The position numbers and the translations under genes were made by a program. The notes beneath the pieces are model-generated. The model saw nothing but the letters and a program-made list of their open reading frames with translations, made no database searches and had not been told where the DNA came from. Of a DNA stretch of 64,000 nt, positions 1-36,156 are shown piece by piece. This DNA comes from Antedon mediterranea (lineage: Eukaryota > Echinodermata > Crinoidea > Comatulida > Antedonidae): assembly GCF_964355755.1 (NCBI RefSeq), contig NC_092675.1, positions 28,174,912 to 28,238,911 on the forward strand, read 5' to 3'. Positions within the stretch are counted from its first letter, which is position 1, and each line of letters opens with the position of its first letter.

Positions 1-890
1 CATATTTCATCATATGGAAATACAATTACGTGCGTAGCGCATATAACGCACGTTTAAAATTGTCAAAACTGACAAATTTATTTTAGATGAAATTAGAGTA
101 CGTTTCAGGCAATTTTAAGCGTTTAAAAAAATGCCATTAGTGCGCAGTTTTTTCCACGCGCACTGCGCGTTAAACCTTAATATGCACTCTTTTTGCCCGA
201 TTTCTGTTTTACAACATTTCTTTAATAATATTATCAAGAATCTCCATGTAGGAATATTTCTCTTTCCAGCCCTTGGTTTTCTCTTCTTGCCACCTCTTCA
301 GATAATCTATAAGATTTCCTTTTTCCATTTTTGAACAAACTTTCCGTTAGAACGAATATTAACATGCATCTCCCAAATAATTTGACACTAAAATTATTTC
401 ATTTAATCTAAGCGTTGCAAAGATATGACCATTTTGTTTTCAATTGGTCAAAACATTCAAATTGAGGTCAGAGGTCAAAGATGAATTTTAGAAATTTGGG
501 TTTGGGAAAACATGGATTTTTATAACCAGCATGATTCAAATATTCATAAAACACAATGTTTACACTTTCCCCATGATCTGCACACGAAGGCACTTTTTTT
601 GACACAGGGATCTGGACTAGTGTATAAAAATGCAAAAAGCACGTTAAACATCATCTGATACCGTAATTCCCGAGGGAAGGCGCTTTTATAAATTGAAAGT
701 AGCCCTACCTCTAAAACCTAAAATAAAGTTAGGCTACTGTAAAATGTGTTTGAAGAGTGGACGGGCGAGTGATTGGCCGGTAACTTGAATAAGTGCACAG
801 GTAAACATTAAACAATCATGATAAAAACTAAAAATGAAATGAATGTGTGTGTAATTTCAATATCTTCTTTTATTTTTGTCACATTAAAAG
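1..890. other. no gene recognised (left edge; intron or 5' flank of the FG-GAP gene)
   Basis: AT-rich sequence without a recognisable coding exon. The short open frames here show no family resemblance. The first exon of the next gene begins after an AG at 889-890 with a partial codon, so an earlier exon must lie here unseen or to the left of the window. Confidence 0.5.
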
Positions 891-2144
891 ATACTGTTGA
901 TGTATTCGTGGGTTCGGCGTGGAAACAAACTATGGGACTTTGTAAAGGATCGCATTACCAGGTATTTGCTGGGGATTTTAATGGAGATGGCAGTCAAGAC
1001 GTGCTCTGTCACAACACCAAAACTGGCTCCAAAGAGATATATTACTCACGGTAAAAAACAAACACCGTCCAAATACATTTCAAACAACAAATAATAAATG
1101 TGGATCTACTGAGCACATAATGCGTAAATCCTTTATGCGCTTCGCATTTAAAATAACAAGTTTTCAGTAATAAAAAAATAGATTAATCGATATTAAAAAT
1201 ACCTTACAAAATCGTATATACATACCCAAACCAGATTTAACACAAAATGAATGTGTGATTTACTCGATAAAGCATTAATCTTGGAAATGTATAGGCCAAG
1301 CTGATATCACATTATTTAGTTAAATGTAAGAACTATTCTTTTTTAAAGGAGCGATGGATCTTTGATTGCCGAGCGTGCATGGAAAAAATATATGCAATGG
1401 TGCTACCACAACGGGGCTCAACTTTTTGTAGGTGATTTTAACGGTGACGGTCGCACAGATATGCTGTGTCATGATAGTAGGGGTTACAAAAAGGTTTCTC
1501 TAGCTCAGCCTGGAGGTGTGTTCTTGGGTACATCTTGGGAGAGAAATGTAGGTTGGTGTTTAGATGATGGTGATATTCTTGTCGCCGACTTCAACGCAGA
1601 CGGCCGAGACGATATGCTGTGTCAGCGCAACCGTGACGGCTACAAATGGATATCATATGCCAACCAAGACGGCAGCTTTTCAGGTACTAATTGGTATCGA
1701 GATATGGGTTGGTGTACGGGCACAAACGGCCACCTTTTCACGGGAGATTTTAACGGAGATCGTAGAGCTGACCTTCTCTGCCATGACCATAATAACGGGT
1801 ATAAGTGGGTAGCATTAGCGACAACGAGCGGCACATTTACTACAACATCATGGGAAGGAAATTTGGGATGGTGCTACCACCGTGGCGCAGAGATCTTCAT
1901 CGGCGATTTCAATAAAGATAAACGTGACGATATGATTTGCACTGATGGCGCTGGTAAAAAATGGATAGCCTACTCTGGAGTAGATGGTTCCTTTACTGGA
2001 ACAGATTGGAAGCGAGAGATGAACTGGTGTACGTCTGGTAATAAGTTCTTAATTGCCGATGTGAATGGAGATGGTGGAGATGATATGGTGTGTCATATCC
2101 CATCCAACGGCTATAAATACATAGCATTTAATCAAACTCCATAA
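891..2144 (+). CDS. FG-GAP/VCBS-like repeat protein with two Cys per repeat, 3' part
   Basis: Two exons are visible, 891-1050 and 1349-2144, ending at TAA. The first ends in phase 2 before GTAAAA and the second follows TTTTAAAG and keeps the frame. The product holds six repeats of about 51 residues. Each runs from a Trp (SWERNVGWC-like) through DFNGDGRxDMLCHD to GYKW, then a short SGTF-type link. The Asp/Asn-rich DFNGDGR segment is the calcium-loop signature of FG-GAP/VCBS beta-propeller repeats. Each repeat carries two Cys at fixed places (GWC and MLC), which suggests disulfides and a secreted protein. The fourth and fifth full repeats lose some Gly/Asp loop residues (DFNGDRR, DFNKDKR). No signal peptide is seen because the N-terminus is missing. 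Exact function is unknown: such propellers bind ligands or glycans. Bacterial proteins share the repeat, so transfer is possible but not shown. Confidence 0.75.
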
Positions 2145-2341
2145 AAATAGATTGATATTTGTAATTATATACTAATTAATTTCTAACAACTTTTTTTTAA
2201 TAGGCCTATTTGAATGTTAATCTTTGATAACATGTTTTCTGCTTTTAATGGAAAGGTTTATACCTTATTATTCTTAGTATATTGCTTAATCTTCTCATAC
2301 GATTTTCTATTTCTATTTTGATATTGTAATTGTTTTTATCA

Positions 2342-2347
2342 AATAAA
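2342..2347 (+). terminator. poly(A) signal AATAAA of the FG-GAP-like gene
   Basis: Canonical AATAAA about 200 bases after the stop codon at 2144. A plausible 3' end for this transcript; no cleavage-site evidence. Confidence 0.4.
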
Positions 2348-2479
2348 TGAATGAATTAAAGAATAGATATTTAGAAACTTTTGTATGTGTTAAGATAATG
2401 AATCTTCGCATTATTATACTGTTCGTCCGCCGTGTGATGACACGAATTCCTAGTCGCAAAATCGCATTTGTGTGTAACT

Positions 2480-3562
2480 AAGGCAATCTAACAACAGGAC
2501 TGAAAAATAAAAATACAAACATATCATAAATTGTGGTGAAAAAAATTAAGTACTATACCTATTAATTAAGTACTCTACCTATTAATTAAGTACTCTACCT
2601 ATTAATTAAGTACTCTACCTATTAATTAAGTACTCTACCTATTAATTAAGTACTCTACCTATTAATTAAGTACTCTACCTATTAATTAAGTACTCTACCT
2701 ATTAATTAAGTACTCTACCTATTAATTAAGTACTCTACCTATTAATTAAGTACTCTACCTATTAATTAAGTACTATACCTATTAATTAAGTACTATACCT
2801 ATTAATTAAGTACTATACCTATTAACTAAGTACTATACCTATTAACTAAGTACTATACCTATTAACTAAGTACTATACCTATTAATTAAGTACTATACCT
2901 ATTAATTAAGCACTATACCTATTAATTAAGCACTATACCTATTAATTAAGCACTATACCTATTAATTAAGCACTATACCTATTAATTAAGCACTATACCT
3001 ATTAATTAAGCACTAAACCTATTAATTAAGCACTATACCTATTAATTAAGCACTATACCTATTAATTAAGCACTATACCTATTAATTAAGCACTATACCT
3101 ATTAATTAAGCACTATACCTATTAATTAAGCACTATACCTATTAATTAAGCACTATACCTATTAATTAAGCACTATACCTATTAATTAAGTACTATTCCT
3201 ATTAATTAAGTACTATACCTATTAATTAAGTACTATACCTATTAATTAAGTACTCTACCTATTAATTAAGTACTCTACCTATTAATTAAGTACTATATCT
3301 ATTAATTAAGTACTAAACCTATTAATTAAGTCATATACCTATTAATTAAGTACTATACCTATTAATTAAGTACTATACCTATTAAACCTTCATGACACAT
3401 TGGACTTTTAAAAGTACCAAAATAAAATAATGAAACGTATGGTGCCAGAGAATTCGATACAAAACTATTATGAATTTGTCGCAGCCAATCATAGAATCAA
3501 AGGACTTTTACGAGTTCCTATCTTGATAAGGCAAGCTCGTCGTTCTGTTGTTAGATTGCCTT
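2480..3562. mobile_element. foldback-like element: inverted 18-bp arms flanking a minisatellite
   Basis: AAGGCAATCTAACAACAG at 2480-2497 recurs as its exact reverse complement at 3545-3562. Between the arms lies the 20-bp tandem array. This suggests a non-autonomous DNA element with an amplified internal minisatellite. No transposase is present and no target-site duplication was identified. Confidence 0.45.
2545..3385. repeat. 20-bp minisatellite, about 42 copies
   Basis: Unit TACTATACCTATTAATTAAG, perfectly phased. Nearly every unit contains the palindrome TTAATTAA. Variants come in blocks: TACTCT units first, then TACTAT, three units with ATTAACTAAG, a long run of CACTAT, then TACTAT again. 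The blocks indicate stepwise local amplification. Confidence 0.95.
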
Positions 3563-3837
3563 TGTCATAATATTTCAGAGTAAAAACATAAAAATATCTA
3601 CAAACGTAACTAAATAAGAGAGACAATGCGTCCGTTCAGTATAAATATTTTTAAAACTTTTCAAATTGTTTTAAATAAACTTTTTCATCAACTGTGCAGT
3701 GCATTGAGGTTTTAATGTAATGCGCTCTGTAAAATAAATAAATAAAATGTTAACATTATTATAATAAAATCATCGATACGAAGGTTGACCCGCCGTCTAG
3801 TACGATTTTCTCCCGCTTTCTTTGCTAAGCGGTGTAA

Positions 3838-4004
3838 GGTGACGGGACGTTTTGACAAACACCACTTCGCCGACAGACAACTGGTACACAAACTATTTGC
3901 TGACTGGACGTTTCACCGACCGAACCTTTCGCCTACCGGTCATTTTCATCGACAGGACATTCCACTGACAGGAAATTCTGCCGACAACCATTTAACTGGT
4001 CGCA
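3838..4004 (+). repeat. degenerate ~16-bp tandem repeat
   Basis: Loosely repeated motif around GACAGGACATTTCACC, with units such as GACTGGACGTTTCACC, GACCGAACCTTTCGCC and GACAGGACATTCCACT. It lies directly before a LINE fragment. An open frame runs through it but shows no protein-like conservation. Confidence 0.5.
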
Positions 4005-4019
4005 AAAATGTACACACAT

Positions 4020-4430
4020 TTACGTTGGTAATTGATCATATTGTACTAACATGTATGGTTCTCCTTTATGGTCTAATCGTTTTAAAAAAGATATCAACCG
4101 ACTTAAAGTTTGTTATAATGATGCTTTCCGGATGTTGTTGGAACAAACCAGATTTGTTTGTGGAAAACAATATTCCATCATTTTATGAATATTTGAGGAT
4201 TTCGACTTTCCGATTTCTTACAAGAATAATGAAAAGCGAAAACAGAATGTTAATTTGTATATATAAATATTTGTTAATGGATTCAAACATGTACTACAAA
4301 TGGAGAGAGGCATTATATACCAATAGATAAAAGTTTTGGTCCTCTCTCCTTCATCTTTTTTTTTTAATGTATTATACCATATGGACAATTGTCTGAAATA
4401 AAAGTTGAATTGAATTGAATCCCAATTTCA
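4020..4430 (+). mobile_element. 5'-truncated LINE fragment (CR1/Jockey-like RT C-terminus)
   Basis: In the frame starting at 4050 the translation reads MYGSPLWSNRFKKD then NRLKVCYNDAFRMLLEQTRF, the thumb and post-RT region typical of CR1/Jockey-type non-LTR retrotransposons. An in-frame stop follows and other frames are shifted, so it is a decayed fragment. The 3' end has an AATAAA-like signal and a GAATTGAATTGAAT tail, a common LINE 3' microsatellite. Transposition-incompetent. Confidence 0.6.
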
Positions 4431-4704
4431 ACGTTCCGCCGGCCTTCTGAACGGTTCTAACTATGTATCATTTTTTTGTGGAAGAAAAATCACCTGGAAA
4501 AATACAAAAATACAAATGTAAATAAAAATGGAACAAACATTTGATATTGCAGTAAATTTTAATGAGAACCAAAAGTATTCTTAACTTGTTGGTCCTCCTT
4601 TCATATCAATGGTGAACAATTTGTACAGAACTCTCACAAAATTTTTTAGAGAAAAAGTATATTGAGAATAAGATTACTCATAATTATAATGGTACTATCA
4701 AATG

Positions 4705-4943
4705 GAGTTGGATAGCCGAGTGGTTAGGACACTTGACTGTCATACAGATAGACCCGGGTTCAATTCCCGACAACTCCCAGTCCACTCAGCTGTAAATGAG
4801 TACCTGGTTGAAAATACTAGGGAGAAAAGGCGGCGTGGAAAGGAACTACCCTACCCTACCACATAATGCCGAGGCTTAGTACAATGAGCTCCTAACAGCT
4901 CATTCCCCTACGTTCAGAGAACACAGGACTCGCCTTTACCTTT
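4705..4943 (+). mobile_element. tRNA-derived SINE with 12-bp target-site duplications
   Basis: Flanked by TACTATCAAATG at 4693-4704 and again at 4944-4955, so the boundaries are exact (239 bp). The head has a pol III A box (TAGCCGAGTGGTTAGG) and B box (GGGTTCAATTCCC), i.e. tRNA-like. A body with CCACTCAGCTGTAAATGAG follows, then a pyrimidine-rich end. The perfect duplications imply a fairly recent insertion. Confidence 0.85.
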
Positions 4944-4955
4944 TACTATCAAATG

Positions 4956-6230
4956 ACGATTCTGGGATTGGATACATACGGTAAGTAGTGTACCCAATAT
5001 ACTGATTGTAATGACCTCCAGGAAGGATATTAAGGGCAATCTAATTTATAGGATGGGAAACTATATCACAAAAACAAATATTCACACATTTTTTAACACA
5101 GTATATATTTTATACATAATTGTTTTAAACAAACATATTTTTTACACTTGCATTTCTATGAAAATTTATTACAAACATTTGTTGTTCTTTAGGTTCATTT
5201 TACTGTTTCATCATATTATTTTTGTTCATCTTCCATGATTGCTTGATTTGATTATATTTACTATTTACTGGTATCTACAAATACCACAATGTGATGACAT
5301 AGGGAAGACATTTATGAATGTCCATGCTCAACAATATCATGAGAATTTTTTTAGGGAGTGTGTTTTACAAAACGTTCTTTAGCAGTGTCAGTTTTAAAGC
5401 CATTTACAAAAATAATATACAAAATATACAAAAATTGAAATGCAACTTAATACATACAAATTAATAAACACAAAGAAACAAAAAAAAGTAACATATTCCA
5501 CAATTTTTAAAGCTATATAATAAACAAAATAATATATAGCTTCATTCAATAAATTCTTGATAATTCATTTAAACTTTCGTAATAATACTGTGAAATGAAA
5601 TGCCCATATTTGGCAATTTAAATGTATAGTAGCACGGCACACACATTAATGGCATATAGTTATTTTCCTGAGGTAAGATTGAGGGTGCTATAGTAGAGTA
5701 CATGACTGTATATTTTAGCAACAAAAGAGCCATATTTTTTTCATTGTAGGACTACATTTTTTGAAATTTTGTCAATTATTTTTTTTTATTGTTTACACCA
5801 GAGACGATGAAAAACATTTGTTTTCTGCATTTTTCGTAGAATGCAAATAATTTCTTCCCTTCTGGATATCAGCCCCTGGCTGCTATAGCAACAAAGGTGG
5901 ATTTGACCAATCACAAACATGTATTACAACCACTGAAAATTTGATGATTTCAGGCCGATTAGTTTGACCAGGGAGGTATAAAAATATAAAAATACCTCCC
6001 TGGTTTGACCCTCTAGTTGGCTTCTTCAAATCTTGTACTTCATTATTAATTATTATTAAGAATGATCACATTTCCCAAACAAATTAATTCTACACTTTAT
6101 CTTCTTCATTTTATACTGGTCTAATATTAATATATTAAATTAATATGCAAATTAATATGCAAATTGTATGCAAATTATTCAGAACGAAAAAGGGAAGTTT
6201 GGGCAGCATTGAAACATCAGTCTTTGCACA
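4956..6230. other. intergenic, AT-rich; no gene seen
   Basis: No coding exon was recognised. It contains a 13-bp-arm hairpin at 5967-6004 and, just before the kinase 3' end, three ATGCAAAT octamers at about 6143-6176. Part of it is probably the kinase 3' UTR or its downstream flank. Confidence 0.5.
5967..6004. repeat. perfect hairpin, 13-bp arms
   Basis: ACCAGGGAGGTAT and its exact complement ATACCTCCCTGGT are separated by a 12-base A/T loop. It may be a MITE end pair left after internal deletion. Confidence 0.6.
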
Positions 6231-6231
6231 A

Positions 6232-6237
6232 TTTATT
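6232..6237 (-). terminator. candidate poly(A) signal of the polo-like kinase gene
   Basis: AATAAA on the minus strand, 24 bases past the TGA at 6261-6263. This is very close to the stop, so a longer 3' UTR is also possible. Confidence 0.35.
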
Positions 6238-6260
6238 TCGTCTTATCTCGTACAAGAGAG

Positions 6261-32534
<26,274 letters not shown>

Positions 32535-32597
32535 AACTTTATGAAATGATCTTGAAAAATGTATAATTTACAAAGAACCAATCATTGCACAGGTATT
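32535..32597 (-). other. PLK2: 5' UTR part of the kinase first coding exon
   Basis: A pyrimidine-rich tract ending CCTTATAG lies just upstream of 32597 on the minus strand, so an intron probably ends there. The 63 bases from there to the ATG at 32534 would be 5' UTR. This implies at least one upstream non-coding exon. Confidence 0.55.
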
Positions 32598-33101
32598 CTA
32601 TAAGGAAAAAAAAACAATACTGCTAATTAGTAACAATAAATATTGATTATATTTAATAAAAATTAATTATCTTCAAAAATATAAGTATTGACAATTAATT
32701 AATTAATAATAAAACAAATTTGAATATTACAAATAATTAATTAATAATAAAACAAATTTGAATATTACGAAAGACATTACAATAAACTAATGTAGAGCAG
32801 CACCTTAACCAACAAATTGAATTATAGTTGTTTTGTATTGTTCATAACATCCACTAACCTACCCATGTCTACACTGTTCAGTGAGTGAGACTATGTCTGG
32901 TTTCATATTGAGTTTTTTATGTCTTATTAAAAAATGAAACTCATTCTAGAAAATAGAACTTGTGTAATGACCACATGCTGGGTATTGACTTTAACGCCTT
33001 AAAATTACAACAATCTCCGAATGATGCAAATACAGTAATAAAGTTCTTATAGATACCATAAGATTTATATACAGTACAAAAGGACATTCAAGCAATGAGA
33101 G

Positions 33102-33256
33102 TAAAGCTCTGTCTACACTATCAAACTAGTAAAAAAAGTGTGATGTGCCCAAATATGGTAGTATACTTAAATATAGTAGTGATATGACATCATTATGTCC
33201 ATATGGGTACATCACATTTGTTTTCACATGAAGTATGATAGTGTAGACAGCGCTTA
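33102..33256. mobile_element. MITE family A, copy 4 (well preserved)
   Basis: TAAAGCTCTGTCTACACTAT at the left and GATAGTGTAGACAGCGCTTA at the right form a terminal inverted repeat. The interior has the CATATGG/CCATAT near-palindrome. Lies between the kinase ATG exon and its probable upstream exon. Confidence 0.75.
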
Positions 33257-35700
33257 AAGCACCTTGCCTAGAAATCTCTCGAACCTGACTTATGCTACTC
33301 CTATTCCTTAACATTAACAGGTAAATCGCTCGCCCACATTTTGAGAACAATTCAGTGAACATAAACAAGTAAATCAGCACACTCAAATAACGAGGAATAT
33401 AATTTAAATACGAAACATCATACCTTTACAAATATACACATTTAAATATCAAGAAAAAATTGTTAATATGTTTAAAGCACTCTTAGCTCAATACATTTTG
33501 AGATTATCTTACAGCTCAATTTCTGGGCTGGTCTAGACAACACATCAGGGTGCATCAAATGGCCGACGTTATTAACCGCTAAATTACAGCTCATCATGAT
33601 TGTTTTAGGCCAGCGGGCAATAAGCTAATGATAGTGTTATTACCAATAAATTGTGAAATATTTTCCAGGCTTCAGGGCTCAATCTATGACGTTAGTAAAA
33701 TAAGAATCCGGTTTGTATACCAAGAAGCCTTAACACTAAATTAATAAAACATTAATATGTTTACAATACCTATTTGTTTGCATTAACCATTAATATGCAT
33801 AAAAATAATAGCAGTATCATCTCACAGTAACAAAATGGAACCTCAATGGAAACTAATCTTCTGTCTAGGAGTAATTTGGTCGGTCGTCCTAAATCTATTG
33901 AGTTTATTGTAGTTTTACTGTAATTATATTAACTTCATATGTTTGTAGATTATAAATATTATAAAAACAAACAAATTCAATTTTCTAGAAAACTAACTGA
34001 ATCCTATTTATTATTACAATTTTCTTGGAATTTATAATAAACAATTACTTCATAGTTTTCACTTTTCTCAACTTGTGAATTTCTGAAATTAATTATTTTA
34101 TTAGCTTCAATTAATCCATAAAACCGGACCGGACAAGTCCAGTTTATAGATTAAATTAATGAATGATACATTTTAGTTTACAGTTAGCATTAAATTTATA
34201 TCAATATAAATCATAGAATGTTCAGGTGGGACATTTAAAAGAATAAATATTTGTATTTATTTAGGCTTACTGTCACAGCTTTCGAATTCCTATATGTCAT
34301 ATGTATATGTCATAATATGAAAATTGTACAAGACTATCCTATATATTAATTTCATGCTTGAATGATTACCTAATAAAGGTATTGTACAGGTAAATCCTAC
34401 AATAATCAAATTTTCAAGGTTTTTATAACAATAGATTAGAAAAACAAATTTAACCACAAAGTTTTTAAAATAAGATCGATATTGTGATCCAACGCTATAA
34501 AACACCTTTTAAAGAATTATAAATTGTATGTACGGAAATTAAAATAACAATTTCTCTGAATTTCATAGATGATCAGTGAGTAACTGAGTCAGAATCTGAT
34601 ATGCAAATCTAATAACACAAACATCAAGGTCTATTATCATTACACTTTAAATAGGAGTCACAAAAGTACAACCAATAGACTACAGTATAATCTATTTTCT
34701 ACTTTAATCTAAACTGTGTAGCAAAGTAGAAATGACAATGGACTGCTTTACATAACAAGCATATTATGTGTGGAAAGTGATTTCAAATATTATTCTCCTA
34801 AAATTCATGCATTTGCATCTCAATAAAATTTGTCTTTTTCCTTCTACATGTATGGGAACTTTGGATCATTTCAATATTTTGGATCTGCTATTGATGCCCC
34901 CTAGGACCCCCAGCGATGTAAAGCCATTTTTGGGGATTTAGAGGCTATGGTACCATGCAAATGATTTTTTTTTTGGTTCGCTTTTGTCTGTGTTTGTGAT
35001 TGATAGTATAGTATAGTACTGATGCTCACTATAACTAGTTCACACAGACACTATCGAGGATAGATGAGGGAGGGACCCCTAGAATTGGAAGCACTGACAT
35101 GACGTGATTCTTAAGCTTGACAATGACAAGTTTGAATAACTCAGCGTTTGTCATTGGTCAACTAACCAAGCATTAGAGAATAAGATGCACTATATAGTTG
35201 AAAAGTATAACATTAAGTCCACAGCGACATGAGAAAGCATATTAAGCGATCTTTCTCGGTTTTCTTGGTTCTCTCCCGAGTGTTCAAATGAATTATTGCA
35301 AACGGAAGATCACACATCACATGCGCAGCCGGTTCTTGATGCTGCCACATAAAAAATTTACAGAAGCTGATTTCTTAATGTAAAATTTATTTTGACTTGA
35401 CTCTGATTTTTTTTGCAGTTTTTTTATTATGTTTTCTCGTAAAATATACTGGAAAACAGGCTTTATTAGTGTACATATTACATACAAGCAAGAAATAAGA
35501 ATCTAACTTTACCTCAAATAAAATAAATGTTTAGGCCTACCTTGAGAAACAGGAAACAAGCTATAACATAAGATAATATATTACAGTAGCTGCAGCAAGG
35601 ATGATAGGTAGGACCTACCAACCAACCAAAACAACCTGCTCTGCTGCTGCAAACAATCCAGGGTTCATTCAAGCACACTTGTCAAACACGGTAAACTCAC

Positions 35701-35960
35701 CTCATCTGCCTTTCCAAATTCATGCATCCTCAAGCTGAAAAATGAACTTGTTGTATAACTGTGAGGAGTTAGCTTTAAATAATCACAATCTACAGCAAAC
35801 AAACTAGTATAGTCAGCCCGAATTTAGCCGTTTTACTGCTTTAGGAGCTGTAGTTTGCTTATACCAGTCCCAGCCTGGAGCCGGGTAAATACAATAGAGA
35901 CTAAGCACAGCACTTTCTGCCTTGGAATTATGTGTGCGATTCGCAGCAGCTAGCTAGCAG
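35701..35960 (-). other. PLK2: probable non-coding first exon of the kinase gene
   Basis: On the minus strand GATGAG is followed by GTGAGT (35695-35700), a consensus donor. A TATA box lies about 30 bp before 35960. Together they bound a first exon of about 260 bases joined to the acceptor at 32597. Inferred from signals only. Confidence 0.4.
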
Positions 35961-35984
35961 ACTATCATCACAGAGCGAGGTCAA

Positions 35985-36045
35985 GGTTTATAAGCCCCAA
36001 GACAAGCCAAACGATTGGCTGATTTACTCAAAACTCTTAACCAAT
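35985..36045 (-). promoter_or_regulatory. PLK2: TATA + CCAAT promoter of the polo-like kinase
   Basis: Minus strand TTATAAAC at 35986-35993. A CCAAT box in CAGCCAATCG lies about 20 bp upstream (36014-36018), and a reverse CCAAT at 36041-36045. Transcription would start near 35,955-35,962. AGGTCAAGG beside the TATA box resembles a monomeric nuclear-receptor site. TATA-driven architecture fits the immediate-early behaviour known for vertebrate PLK2/PLK3. The 44-bp satellite begins about 110 bp further upstream. Confidence 0.45.
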
Positions 36046-36156
36046 CATGGGCCTTTTAAATTTATTTATGAATATGAGTATGAAAAATACTGGTTTTGTA
36101 CAATATAGATTTGTGTTCAATCATTCCTTTATTCGTTATTATTGCTATAAAAACAG

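Noticed and set aside
3785-4330. 181-codon plus-strand open frame as a gene
   Set aside because: It runs through degenerate tandem repeats and then out of frame through a LINE fragment whose true frame has stops.
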